DNA of 64,000 nucleotides, taken from positions 1,116,001 through 1,180,000 of the forward strand of contig JAGTJL010000008.1 in assembly GCA_020746875.1 (NCBI GenBank), given 5' to 3'. The notes beneath the pieces were generated by a model, which did not search any database, was not told the origin of the DNA, and was given only the letters and a program-made list of their open reading frames with translations. A program made the translations under genes and the position numbers. Positions 35,430 through 46,890 of this stretch are shown piece by piece (position 1 is the stretch's first letter; each line of letters starts with the position of its first letter). This DNA comes from Rhexocercosporidium sp. MPI-PUGE-AT-0058 (taxonomy: Eukaryota > Ascomycota > Leotiomycetes > Helotiales).

Positions 35430-36987
35430 ATGGCTACCAGGCGGCCTCATAGGAAGTCGAGACTAGGCTGCAAACGTTGTAAAGGCAGGTTCTGAATCGA
35501 TTTCCTACTGCATGTATACTGATTCGTTTTAGTACGGCGGATGAAAGTAGGTCATCTGGACTCTCCCCTTGGTATCCCGTTTCTCCTGTCATCCCGTTAC
35601 AGAGCCAGTGTATGCTAATTTGCGTTTAGTGTGATGAAACACATCCAATATGTAAGTTACTTGCAACTTGAAGATAGCTCTCTTGGTAAATCTGAGCAGT
35701 CTATTGACAAATAATACAGGTATGAATTGCAGCAAACATGATCTCGAATGCGACTTCAGTCCATCAAGAGACAGAGCACCCACACGACCATTACCTCCAA
35801 TAAAACTGCCACCAGTGAAGATTCCTCCATTGCGAAGGTCCCCGGATAGTCCCGGCATCCGTGAAAGTGCAAGTCCGGTTGATCCAGGACCCTCCTCACT
35901 ACCCAGCTCCATGGTTCTAAGGAATAAGGAAGTCATCGCCACATCTCCGACCAATCCTCAGACGGTGATAGACCTTTCAATACTACAACAAAATCAGTCT
36001 ATTCCGATGCACATGAGCACGCCCAGTGATCGCCTTCTTGATCTCAAGCTTATGCATCACTTTATGAGCATGAGCCCTCGAACATATTTCAAACTTCTTG
36101 GGCCAGCACCAGTAGGACAAATGCCAGATGAACTAAACGCCACGAGAACAATATATGTAAATTGGATCATGCGACTGGCATTTACCAACCAAGACCTAAT
36201 GGATGCTCTTCTCGGTTTCTCGGCATTCAATTTACGACGTCTGGATTCATCTGACCGGACCCTCGCCCAAGCTTCCCATGTCTACTTGACCAGGGCAATC
36301 TCAGCGCACGCATCACAGCTGAGCAAAGGCATCAACGACAACAACGGGGAAGTCCTCTTTGCCACAGCATGCCTGATTGCTTTTACATCCATTAGTAGTC
36401 AGCAGTACATCTCCTCCAGCCAGAGCGGGCTTCCAATGCATTGGTTTCAACCGTGGAACGGTCCACGCGCCGTAGCCGCCGCTGCATGGCACCACTTCCA
36501 AGATCCTGATCTCAAGACGATGCTAGAGCATGAACGAATCAACCAAGTCCCGCCAAAACTCGATGAAGACTCACCACCGATATTCGACTTCCTCCTCTCC
36601 GACCTAGACCGGGAAGCCACGGATCCCGAAACAGTACAAGCCTACGACCTCAGCGTTCTCTGGCTGACTCGGATGTACTACAACCCTCACAGCGAGTACG
36701 TGTTCAAATTCACCACGAAAGTACAGCCGAAATTCGTTAAGATGCTAGAGCAGAAAGATCCTCGGACCCTGACTATCGTAGGGTATTTCTTCATGTTGCT
36801 GAAGGTTATGGATAAGGTGTGGTGGCTTCCGGTTATGACGAAAGAGCAATTTTGGACTCTTGTGGCAATGTTGCCTGATGAGTGGAGGCCGAAGATGGAA
36901 TGGGCGGCGAAGGAGTTTGAGAAATGTGAGGATCCTGAGGCGGGGGAGACGCCGACATATGGTATAGAGAGGCTTCAGAATACTTAG
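35430..36987 (+). CDS. Zn2Cys6 fungal transcription factor (GC-AG intron, 14-nt microexon)
   Basis: Model: join(35430..35484, 35533..35546, 35630..35651, 35720..36987), 452 aa. The spliced N-terminus forms a perfect binuclear zinc cluster, Cys14-x2-Cys17-x6-Cys24-x6-Cys31-x2-Cys34-x6-Cys41 (GCKRCKVRRMKCDETHPI and on). It is encoded across four exons, two of them only 14 and 22 nt. The first intron must start with GC (AAAG|GCAGGT) because the GT two bases later breaks the cluster. After a Pro-rich linker comes the fungal-specific regulatory region (LKLMHHFMSMSPRTYFKLLG, YVNWIMRLAFTNQDLMDAL), like that of Upc2/sterol-uptake-type factors. Expected role: nuclear DNA-binding regulator with unknown targets. 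The start ATG is the only one that joins the cluster. Confidence 0.88.
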
Positions 36988-37473
36988 TTCCAATGAACAA
37001 GGTTGAACATCATCAATTTTCTTGCTTGAACACTTCACATTCGCACGTTGTTTGAGGCAAGAGGTTAGATAGTCGTCGAGATGATGAGTTTCCGATCTTG
37101 TCAGTTCTGTCATCTAGGATAAGGATGCTACCAATTAAACCAATCGATCGGACTTATTCAAAAAATCGGTAAACAAAGTTAACTATATATAACTACATAG
37201 TACAGCACTGCATTTCCAATGCATTTACAACACTAAATAGGGAATTATGAGGTTAACAATCCGCTCCAGCATCCACCTGAAGCCACGAGTTAATCCCGCC
37301 CACATCCCCACAAAGATCCCCACTCCCCCACCACGCTCCCCGTCCACCTCCAGAACTCTTCGTCAACATCAACCGCCGATATCGTTTCCTCCCAAATCTA
37401 CATATCTCTCGAATTCTCTATTATACTCTACGCCACAGATCTCTCATATGCACAATAAAGAAAACCCGAAGCA
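36988..37473. other. Intergenic region, no gene seen
   Basis: It holds the 3' region of the regulator and the upstream region of the next small gene. It is AT-rich at 37130-37230. Confidence 0.5.
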
Positions 37474-38122
37474 ATGGCGCCCAAAGGACCCTACAAGCTA
37501 TGCACAGTCAACACCGCACCCGAGCGAGCGAAGCGTCTAGTTGGGCGTGTGGTCGATGATGTGAAGGAGGACTATACTATTGTGCATGTTGAGAATGCTG
37601 AGAGTTGGTTTCTCCTTTTTGATATTATAAATTTCTCTTCATGCAAGTATCTATGGATATTCAATTCGGTCTTGTTATTTTAATTTTTGGAGATTTATAT
37701 TGGAGATAAATGACGCCTCTTTCACGGTCCAGGAGCTGATTTTGATATCAAATAGGAATAGAAGATGTCAAGGCGATGTGTGAGAGGAATAAACCTGATG
37801 TTCTGGTACATTCTACCCTCCCTCAATCAGCCCTCGTTCATCTAAACCCCGAGTCACCCCCATTTCAGCATCTGAAGTCAAGACTCAACCTACCAGGAAC
37901 TCAGGTCAAAGTACAGGAACGCATGCTGATACTCTGTATCTAACACAGTTTTGCGCATCAATGTGGACAAAGGAAGAGAGTGATGAGATCCAGAGGATAG
38001 CGAAGGAGACGGTGCCTGGTATCAAGACCATGGCTATTCCTCAGGGACTACAGGTTGAGAAGGGACCTGATGCTATCGTGGAGTTTTTGAAGGAAAAATG
38101 GCCTGGATTGGTTGGTGCTTGA
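37474..38122 (+). CDS. Small conserved-looking protein of unknown function (117 aa)
   Basis: Model: join(37474..37603, 37756..37805, 37949..38122), 117 aa. The sequence begins MAPKGPYKLCTVNTAPERAK and continues with RVVDDVKEDYTIVHVENAES, a helix-rich VKAMCERNKPDVLF segment and a C-terminal DAIVEFLKEKWPGLVGA. The mix of beta strands and helices suggests a small alpha/beta fold. The TVNTAPERA...VHVENA...PDVLFCASMW pattern weakly recalls flavodoxin-like or receiver-like domains. I do not recognise a family. The introns (152 and 143 nt) are longer than the local average but have good acceptors (CAAATAG, AACACAG), and phases match. Confidence 0.7.
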
Positions 38123-38804
38123 GTGCTTTCTGGATGCTTTGGAATAGCTTGTGTATTGTAGTTCTGCATTCGGCTTGAGGACAGAAGATCTGAACAGAGA
38201 CTTGGTTGGCCTGGAAAGGGTCGGGAAGGTACTAGAGAGGATATCAGACGAGGGGAAGGCTCACAGACTTGGATGGTACTTATAATTCTTTAGCAGCCCA
38301 ACACAACACAATATAACATAGACGAAATATCCCACCATTGTCTTTTCCATCTTACTCACCACGTCCTCGGCCATCCCGACACCTCAACCTCAATCCTCAC
38401 TCCAACATCACGCCCGAACCCCGTGACAAGCCGAGCCGAATTTCCCAAACAGGCCCGTCCCTCATGCAAGTGCACGGCGCAGCATCTCTCTATCCGTCTC
38501 TGCAAGACTCAAACACAGCCACACAATTGGACAGCCTAAACCCTTTGCTCAAGGAGCTGAAATCTTCTGCTGTGAGCTGACGCGGCGGGACATAATCCTC
38601 GGCCTGATCGAATCCCATTCCTTTATCCATTATCACACCACTTGCACCGTCCGTATCTCCGCTCCACTTCTACTCGGATCTCTGCCTCAGAACCCCATTT
38701 GCGTGATACTCATACATCTGTTTAACTGCAGAGTCCCTTGTATTGTGCTATTCTGTTGTTTTCTCTTGCCTTCTTTCTTTTAGGAGAGTTATTGAGATAT
38801 CAAG
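38123..38804. other. Intergenic region, no gene seen
   Basis: The upstream region of the tail-anchored protein gene. A short + strand frame at 38338-38580 is Pro/Ser-rich and probably leader sequence. Confidence 0.5.
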
Positions 38805-39888
38805 ATGAGTCGTTCGAGATACGAACCAGTAAGTTTGCTTCTATTGTTCTTTTGGTACCAAAAATGGCAGCCTGGAGGCAGCTGGAGCCAGACGTGAGAG
38901 GCGCGAAATTGGCTCAGGAGAGACGACGACGACGACGACGAAAGCACGTGAAAAAAGATAGCAGAGTTATATCGTGCCTAACACAGCTTACAGGTTGCTC
39001 AAAGAGACGAAACGATTATCCTGGATAGCATTCATGGCTCGCCGACCTATAAGTACGTTATTCAATCAAAAACCTACCCCATATCTCAACCCAACCCTCT
39101 GTCACAAGCTTCAACTTCCAAACTTCCAACTCTTCCCCCAGATTTCTCTTCTTCTTATTTTCTAGAAGTCATCACAAGGCATCAAATTAACAATCGCCCT
39201 CAGCTACAACTCAGGCCTAGCCAACAGCGTCGCCTCCTCCCGCTACGAACCCTCTATCGGCGGTCCACCACCCTCAATCCCCAACTCGCCTCCCCCCTCC
39301 TTCCACACGCATTCCTCCCCAGGCACACCACGTCCAACACCCAGCACCACAACACACGCATCGCACCTCTCACACTCCCAAAACGACTCCACTGCCGCAC
39401 CGTCCTACGCCGAGCTCTGGGGTGTAGCACCCTCCACCTTCGGCGGCGACACCACGAATACAAACACGATCGGGACGTCTAATGACGCACTAGCGACCAT
39501 CACAGGGCTGAAACAGCGCATCGAATGGCTGGAAGAGAGTATCGGACGGCTACTTATGGAGAAAGACCAAACTCAAAACCGCGACAGCAGTGCCAATGGA
39601 GGTGATGGGGAAGGTTCTAGCGCAGGGAAGAAAGAGCGTGATAACTGCTGCGTAACGTTCACCGATGCGTCGCCTGATCTGGAGAGGGCTTTGACGGCCG
39701 GGAAGGGCACGAATTGCTGTGTTACGTTTAGGAGTAAGAGTGATGGGCCGAGGAATAAGGGCCCGGTGCTGCTTTTCGCTCTCTTGTTTATGGTTTGTTT
39801 GACGATTATTTTGGTTGCGGAGGCGGGGGCGAAGAAGCCGTATCCGCAGGTGCCGCATGATGGGGAGTATCATACCCAACAGGAGTGA
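38805..39888 (+). CDS. Tail-anchored coiled-coil membrane protein, function unknown
   Basis: Model: join(38805..38828, 38994..39052, 39204..39888), 255 aa. Exon 1 encodes only MSRSRYEP. Exon 2 follows CTTACAG and exon 3 follows CGCCCTCAG, the only acceptor that keeps the long frame open. The middle is Pro/Ser/Thr-rich. A predicted coiled coil (ALATITGLKQRIEWLEESIGRL) precedes two copies of the short motif NCCVTF about 25 residues apart. One C-terminal membrane helix (PVLLFALLFMVCLTIILVAE) leaves about 20 residues outside. This topology, cytosolic domain plus C-terminal anchor, recalls SNARE-like or organelle tether proteins, but no SNARE layer pattern is evident. The first intron contains a (GAC)n microsatellite. 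Confidence 0.72.
38922..38941 (+). repeat. (GAC)n trinucleotide microsatellite
   Basis: About 20 bp of perfect GAC repeat within the first intron of the tail-anchored protein gene. Confidence 0.85.
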
Positions 39889-40178
39889 GAACGGGCACTT
39901 TGGGGGGTGCTTCGCTGGCGTTCTAGAGGCTGGGGGTCTTCTTCATGTCAGGCTGGTTTGCTTAGGGGGATTAGGAGTTCTCTTTGGGCTAAGATCTTTT
40001 ATTTGGGTTGGGATGAGCTAGCTAGGTGTGATGGCTAGTGGAAGCTAATGTAAGTTGGAGGTAGTTATCGGAACTCAGGTTAGTTGTATCTAGATTTCAG
40101 TTCGGCCATAAGGCTAGCAAGATCTGTGTGATAGCAATAGCAAGACTCTCCAGTCGTATTCCACCGTGAACCTTCATT

Positions 40179-43100
40179 TCAAGCTCCTCGCTTCTCTGAC
40201 TTGACGAGACCTGCACTTACGATTCTCTTCGTCCACTTGATTTCCTCCCAGTCAGTTGGTCTGATGTTGATGATTTCGATGAACCAACTATTGGCATTCT
40301 TGGTATCCTTCTTCAATCGACCAATACACCTTGCCATCATGGGCTGTTCGGCTCCAGTGAAACTTCGACTCTCGCTCTCGGCCAAACCCGAGGCCTTGTA
40401 GTTGGCCAAGATTCCGTTTGGAAATGGAGGACGATCATGCCAGAGGTCCGCAAACTGGAAGTGTTGTTTGGTGGAGCCATGCTCACGGGATGAGAAGGTA
40501 ACCCGTGCGAACAACTCGATGACAGCATCTTGCTTCAGAGCATTGCATCTCGCTCCTTCCCTAAACATTTCACCAACTCGAAAGCAAACACGGAGGAAGC
40601 TGTCAGCCGTCACTCCAAGAATTGGGCATCGGTCGAGAACCACAGCCGGGAAGTCAGATCGAGCAAATGGTTGCAGCGGTTGGTAATCGTAGCTGTCGTC
40701 CAAGACAATTTCCTGGGAAGTCGACGACTGAGTGGCGGCGGGAAGTTTAGTGTAAGTTGAGCGGTTGCGTTGTTTCTGGGGCCCTAGAGGGATAGAATTC
40801 TTCGCAATCTTGTCTGGGTTGGTGTTCTCTTGATCAGAGGCAGGGTCAGTTACGATCGGGTTTTCAGCATTTCCCCTGCTGTCGTTTGACCTAATAAAAG
40901 ACCAGTCTTCTTCCTCCGCGTGATCTGATCCTAGATCTATTACGACTTGTACTTTGGATGGACTGTGTTTGTCAGTAAGAGACACGCCTGCTGCCTTTCC
41001 TAGCAGCACAGAAGACGGTCGTGACTTGGGAGGGGAGAATTGAAGAGATTTGTCGTATACTTCCCCAGACATTGACCCGTTGCCGGAAGAATACTCGAGG
41101 CTCAGAGGAGGTTGAAAGGTCTCAATGACAGCTTGTAGATGCGTTGGTAAAGATATCATGTCTTCCTCCTCGAGACCACCTTCCAAGGGATACTCATCGT
41201 CAGACAATATCTCGGGTGTTGTTGGTCTTGAACCTGGTACAAACAGGTCTGCCGCCACAGTCACCATGGGCTGGGCTGCATGGATTCTAGCAAGGGGAGA
41301 TTCTCTAGGCGACTTGCCTTTGACAACTCTAAAGGTTGAAGGCTGTGTTTCTGGTATAGCTGCGTCTGACGCAATTGCAAGCAGATCAGCATCTTCGACG
41401 CCCTCGCCGTCGAAATCATCAAGCTTGAAGTCATTGGAGATGTCTCTAGGAGTCATCTGGGGTTCATCATTATCGGATCTCTCAACTTGGACATCGGCAA
41501 GGTGCCTGGAGTGTAAAACTTCGCCGTGTGGATATTTACCTAAAATTTGGTGGCGCTGAGGAAGTGGGTCTGAGTCGTCTGCCTGAGTTTCATGCAAAGA
41601 AGTGGGCATGTTTTCATAACCAGGGTTAATGTCTGGAAGAATATAATCCTGTCCAATGATGTTACAGTGTTCATCGGGGAACAAGTACTCAGACCGGCAG
41701 ATTTCTTCGAAGGCGTCGTTTTTGTTGCAATGGTTTTCATGGACAATGTCACTCATCATTCCTCCCAACGCTCTCATCTCGCTCGATGATGGATCACCGT
41801 AGTCGGAAGCATTCTGTGATGCCATAAGGCCAGCATGAGAAGCTAACGGCAGAGATGCTAGAGTAGAAGCATCTCCGGTTGAGACAATGTCTAGATAGTT
41901 CTGCAAAGTGATCTGAGGTGATCTCATGGCCTTGGGAGCCAGTAATTGATTCTGTGAAGAGCGAGCCTCGTCTGCAGCAGTACCCTCGACGTGGACATTC
42001 CAAATGGCATCATCAAAGAAAATACTGCCTTCATGAATATGATCTGGTCCCCATGCTGCTGGTTGTGCCTGTTTAATCACGCATCCGGCAGGCGAAGCAG
42101 GCTTAGTAGCATCTTGGTCGACGCAATTGGCATCAACAAAGATGGGATCATCGCTTAGCAGGGAACCATAATCACTTGAAGGCAGAGCACTTCCAGCTTT
42201 CCTGGCAGGATCTAAACCACCATCTATCTGATTACTTCTGCTTGTAGTAGAGGGGACGTCCGTTTGAATTCCTGAAGATGGCTTGTATCTGAATGCGGCG
42301 AGCTTGTCAAGGGTTGTCTTTGAAAGGCCATTGAACTGGTGCTTCACTATCTCTTGCGTGCTTGTCCATCCTTGATAGGTCGTAACAGGCTTCGTGAGAG
42401 TCACAACCGCATCGGAATGGGTCTCGCGGGATACCGAGGGCTTCGTGATGACCGGATTGCGGAAAGGGCCTGGCTTGAACTTTGTCTCTCGTTTTGGAGC
42501 TGCCTTTTTGGGAAGCTGTTTTCCGGAATCGGGAGGAATTGTCAATTGAGAGTCCTGCTTCTCCTTGAGATGCTCCGTGCCATGCAAAGAAGCAGTCCTT
42601 GTATTATCTTGCTCTCCTTCTTGGTGATAGGGGTTCGATTGTCCTGAGGTAGACTCGGTGCGTTTTGCAGGTGCTGATTTTCGTCTCTTGGGAAATGAGG
42701 ATTCGAAGTCGGCACCTTGATTCTGAGCTGCCACATCGCCTTCGTCCCTATACTCCCAAACTCTTGCTATCGAGACCGCTCGCCCTCTATTCGCTTGTAC
42801 ATATCCCCTCTTCTTCCCCTTTTGAACTGAAAGTTCAAGCAATGGAACCGTTGGTGTGATTTCGGTGTTTGGTTGGTCCAATGCATCTTCATCGAGATCC
42901 CTTTCGTGGAGTGTCATTTGGGGACTAACGAATTGGGCTGGTGTGCGAGAGGAGTTGATTGGTGTAAAGGCTGATAATGATGTTCCTGACACATTTTCCC
43001 TGGGCGCGAACAACTTATTAGTAGACCGAACCCAATAGTGAGAGATGGGCAACCTACAATGCTTTACTACGCAAACCTCCTCTCTCCAGCACCGCTTCCC

Positions 43101-43271
43101 GATCCCAGCCATGATACGTCGACATCGGGGCCAATTGTAGACACCGTACTCTTCCGCTGCCCTTAACGCCCCTTGGCGAGGAATTCCGAGGCTCTCCAGA
43201 TGATAATAAAGGGATGGAATAGTAAAGACGATGAAGGTTGGAGGTGAGTTGAGAGAAAAAAGAAAAGGCAC
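40179..43271 (-). CDS. Large protein of unknown function (up to 1030 aa), possibly nuclear
   Basis: One uninterrupted frame of 1031 codons. The true start is unclear: ATG 43271 gives an unusual hydrophobic leader, and ATG 43112 (MAGIGKRCWREEV) may be better, or a small 5' intron may exist. Much of the protein is low-complexity, Ser/Asp/Pro-rich and probably disordered, with a possible nuclear localisation signal (FPKRRKSAPAKR). The last ~170 residues look folded: FPAVVLDRCPILGVTADSFL, then VIELFARVTFSSRE, FQFADLWHDRPPF, and MARCIGRLKKD, ending WFIEIINIRPTDWEEIKW. That strand-rich, charged block could be an OB-like fold; this is a guess. No family is recognised. The 3' end converges on the tail-anchored gene across 290 bp. 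Confidence 0.8.
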   Translation of the reverse strand: MPFLFSLNSPPTFIVFTIPSLYYHLESLGIPRQGALRAAEEYGVYNWPRCRRIMAGIGKRCWREEVCVVKHCRLPISHYWVRSTNKLFAPRENVSGTSLSAFTPINSSRTPAQFVSPQMTLHERDLDEDALDQPNTEITPTVPLLELSVQKGKKRGYVQANRGRAVSIARVWEYRDEGDVAAQNQGADFESSFPKRRKSAPAKRTESTSGQSNPYHQEGEQDNTRTASLHGTEHLKEKQDSQLTIPPDSGKQLPKKAAPKRETKFKPGPFRNPVITKPSVSRETHSDAVVTLTKPVTTYQGWTSTQEIVKHQFNGLSKTTLDKLAAFRYKPSSGIQTDVPSTTSRSNQIDGGLDPARKAGSALPSSDYGSLLSDDPIFVDANCVDQDATKPASPAGCVIKQAQPAAWGPDHIHEGSIFFDDAIWNVHVEGTAADEARSSQNQLLAPKAMRSPQITLQNYLDIVSTGDASTLASLPLASHAGLMASQNASDYGDPSSSEMRALGGMMSDIVHENHCNKNDAFEEICRSEYLFPDEHCNIIGQDYILPDINPGYENMPTSLHETQADDSDPLPQRHQILGKYPHGEVLHSRHLADVQVERSDNDEPQMTPRDISNDFKLDDFDGEGVEDADLLAIASDAAIPETQPSTFRVVKGKSPRESPLARIHAAQPMVTVAADLFVPGSRPTTPEILSDDEYPLEGGLEEEDMISLPTHLQAVIETFQPPLSLEYSSGNGSMSGEVYDKSLQFSPPKSRPSSVLLGKAAGVSLTDKHSPSKVQVVIDLGSDHAEEEDWSFIRSNDSRGNAENPIVTDPASDQENTNPDKIAKNSIPLGPQKQRNRSTYTKLPAATQSSTSQEIVLDDSYDYQPLQPFARSDFPAVVLDRCPILGVTADSFLRVCFRVGEMFREGARCNALKQDAVIELFARVTFSSREHGSTKQHFQFADLWHDRPPFPNGILANYKASGLAESESRSFTGAEQPMMARCIGRLKKDTKNANSWFIEIINIRPTDWEEIKWTKRIVSAGLVKSEKRGA

Positions 43272-43836
43272 CAGGCGAGAGACAAGGCTGAGCTGCGGGC
43301 CGGGTGTATTTCGGCAGTTGGGCAGATCACATGCACGAGGGGCACTTGGGCAGGGAGTCGGGCAGGGTTCATGCAGCCCACTTCCTCTCCAGCCTCGTTC
43401 GAAGCATCATGCCCAGATATTATCGTCGTCGCCCTCGTCTTGCTTATTTCGTGCCTTCGACCACGCATCAATAAAGTGTCTTAGGGATCCCCTCAACCTT
43501 GCTAGAGTTATCCGATCTGCTCTACAACCCCGCTATTAACACACAAATACCCCGCGATCCCACAGCAGCCTTATCCCGTTGTTCGACTTCAGCTACAACC
43601 AGAAATACGAAGCCTGGAGCTTGCCCCCATATAATTCTATTCGGCTCCCCGGGATTAGCCATTGTTCTTCGCAGTCTGGCTTGAGAACATCTGCTTCTCC
43701 TTACTGTGTCCGATTAGTATTTGGCAGTCCCCATCTGTACCGGACTCTGAAACAGGATTGGTTGTTCATTCATCAAGACTTTCTACAATTTGAAGTCACG
43801 GGAAGTACCGCGGCCGTTTAAAAGGAGTGAAGCAGT
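43272..43836. other. Divergent promoter region
   Basis: The upstream region shared by the 1030-aa gene (minus) and LSB5 (plus). No gene is seen. Confidence 0.5.
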
Positions 43837-45415
43837 ATGTTCTCTAACGTAAGTTCAGCCGCTTCGTTCTCGGAAAGCTCATCTTGTTTCCTGTTCGTGA
43901 TATGGCAAGTCTCTAAGGACATAGCTGTTGATACGAAACACCAAGTCTTGTGAAACAAAAAAAGACGAACACGGAGAGAATATCCGTTATTTAATCACTA
44001 ATACCTGATTTTAATGTATAGAAGAAGCCGTATTCTGCCGTCACTGTTGCTGTCGAGAATCTAACTAGCGAGAGCTACGAAGAAGATGACCTTGCTGGAA
44101 TTCCAGACCTGGTAGAAGCCATCAAACTCCAAGCAACCGGTCCAGCGGAAGCTGCTCGCTCTATTCGTAAGAAGTTGAAGTATGGAAATGTGCACCGTCA
44201 GATTCGAGCCCTTACTCTCTTGGATGGCTTGATTCAAAATGCCGGCGCAACATTCCAGCGTACTTTCGCCGATGAGATGCTTCTAGAGCGTCTGCGTGTC
44301 TGTGGTACCTCGGATCTTTCGGATCCTCTCGTAAGAGATAAGTGCAAGGAGCTTTTCAGGCAGTGGGCAGTTGAGTATAAGAATACTCGGGGACTTGAGC
44401 AAATTGCTGGCCTTTACAAGGTACCTGTGTCCGTCCCGCTGATGACGAAACGGCCAGCCAGCTAACAGCCCTGCAGCAATTACCTCGCCGAAAACAAGTC
44501 GTCACTCAAGACAAATCCAAAGTCTTGCGTGAAACCGAGCAAAACCCATTCGAAGGCGATGAGGATGAGACGCCTTCACCTCCAGCTTCGCACTCTCGCC
44601 AGACTTCAGTCGCTCAATCCAGCAAGAGCTTCTCGCCAAGCTATCCTACTATGGCCGTGACACTTCCTGATTCTAAGAAATCAAAGAAGGACAAGGACAA
44701 GAAGAAGAATAAGAAAGGAAAACCTTTCAGTCTGGAAGCAGAGAAAGACATCATGAAGAACTGTATTGCAGAGTCCTCTGTGGCATCCACCAATCTGTTG
44801 AATGCTCTGAAGCTGGTCAACCGAGAGCGGGAACAAATCTCCGAAAACCAAAACGCTGTTCAGCATTTCGAATCTTGCAAATTACTCCGTCGGAAGATTC
44901 TGCGTTATGTGAGTTCATCAGACCCACTGTGACATGCATGTGCTGATATTCTCAGATTCAACTTGTAGAGTCTGAACAATGGCTTGGTGCACTTCTCCAT
45001 GCCAATGATGAGCTTGTCACTTCACTCATGACATTCGAGCAGCTTGATCGATCTATCGATGCTGACAGTGACTCCGATGATGAGCTGGCTAACCAGCAAC
45101 ACATGTACCGAAGTAAATAAATCCGTACACCATAATTTGCTTATTTTAGCTAACAATGTGCCAGTCATGTCCGACAAAGGCAAGGAAAATGAGACTGCCC
45201 AGTCACTTGCTGGTCTTAGCATCTCTGGCAAAAGCCCAAGTCCTCGTGCTCCAGCCCCGGCTCCAAGACAGCCACCTAGGCCAGTTCAACCACCTCCGCC
45301 CGAGGAAGATGAAGATGATTTTGAGGAAGAAGATGAGAATGATCCTTTCGCCGATCGCAATGCTGTGAATACGCCGAAGGTTGAAAAGCGAGAGCCAGTT
45401 TGGAGAGCAGTTTGA
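43837..45415 (+). CDS. LSB5: VHS/GAT-domain trafficking and actin adaptor, Lsb5-like
   Basis: Model: join(43837..43848, 44022..44420, 44477..44908, 44956..45112, 45150..45415), 421 aa. The first exon encodes only MFSN. The VHS-like superhelix spans about 5-140 (AVTVAVENLTSESYEED, KLKYGNVHRQIRALTLLDGL, LRVCGTSDLSDPLVRDKCKE). A Lys-rich linker follows, then a GAT-like helical bundle (EAEKDIMKNCIAESSVAST, ESEQWLGALLHANDELVTSL). The C-terminus is Pro-rich (QPPRPVQPPPPEEDEDDFEE) and ends with an NDPFAD acidic motif. Yeast Lsb5 binds the WASP homologue Las17, ubiquitin and Arf proteins at endocytic sites, and the visible domain order matches. All five exons are phase-consistent with consensus splice sites. 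Confidence 0.9.
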
Positions 45416-46890
45416 TTCTCTACGGGAATAAAACGCCAGTGCAGTAGTCTATCAGAGTGTGGAAATTATTTATAAGACAGTAGAGAGGACGGAGGGTGGA
45501 GGGCGTGCATGGTATGAGAGCAGAGCGCAGGGAGCGTTGATGTTACGCGATGGATACGAGACATGAATTTTTTATTCGATTGCCTACTTCTTACCTTTCG
45601 TCTCTCCAATTGTCTCAAGTGATGTACCGCAATATTTCCAAGTTTCATTCTCCTCACTTCCATGTTGGATTACTTGGTTGGAAACTTATTTCACTTACCT
45701 CGACCTACTTTTCCGTCTCTTCATCCTCCTCATCCTGCCGCGATTCCTGGCACATCCGATTTGACGTAAAATGCATGGACCCCACATCTCAAGTGGGTTC
45801 TTGCTATACCTATAGGTAACTCGGTCTCAATTAGAAGCAAATACTTGAATGACTTTGATTGCCGGCCTGCATTTCCTTCATTGTTCCCCTTGTAACCCAA
45901 AACTTCACAGGTCCACTTTCAGTCTACCTTTGCTCACAGTTACATTTTTGGATATGTTTACAGCTTCATCAACGATAGCTTTGTTCGATAAAGTAACAAA
46001 GAATTGGATTGTTCATTCTCAAGCGGTGGATGTCTTGACATCGCCCTTCTGCGTATCAGTAAGCGAGCTTTTGATGACGCTGGCTTCTCAATTCTCGAAG
46101 TTAGAGTAACTTACCTCCTCATCTGTTCTTAGAACCTCAACCAAAGATTGCCGGCTCTTCAACGATTAATTTCCTAACGTCCCTCCTACATGGCGAGAAA
46201 ATTGACAGATACTTTGACTTTGAATATCATAAACTCTGTGGATACATCAACACATCCAAATTGTTGCATGAGCCGTACCCCGTAGCCCTACTGAACACTC
46301 CACGCCTCTCTCACCACGGAACTACGTTCACGTCGTCGCTCTTGTGCTTGATCTGCCGGCGGCCTCTCTTTATGATAGAGGGACAGTCCTGTCACTTTGG
46401 CTCCACTATTAAGTCTTATGACTTTTGATATTTATAAAATGGTTCCGTTCGATCCTAAAAGTCTTACTACCAAGTCGAAAATCATCATCAGCTTTGTGGC
46501 TGCTGTACACGCAGATTCAAGGTAAGGCTAGATACGAGAACAGCACACAATTACGGGCCAGTTGTTTTCTGGCATCTACTGTGCAATGTCTTCAGCTCCA
46601 CTTCAGCGACATGAACACATCATGCTCAGTCGAGGTGGCTTCAAATTTTCTACATCCTATCCCCTATGACTCCCCGAGTTTCTGCGGTAAGCCCGTCCAA
46701 TTGGCAGGTCTTCTGCGCTGCAGTCATGCTCGACGATACGATATCATTACCGTACCGCCGTCACGTTGCCGCGCAGCTCGGTATAACCTTCACCTCACTC
46801 CACATCTATCCTCTTTCGACGGCTCAGCAGCTACCGAGAACCCTTCCTCCTGCGATCCTCGAACACCGATGAATAATTTGTCTGTTACAC
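45416..46890. other. Gene-free stretch at the left edge of the accessory island
   Basis: About 1.5 kb with no credible gene. Short frames around 46425-46895 overlap in several frames and lack any motif. It is AT-rich with scattered stops. Confidence 0.5.
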
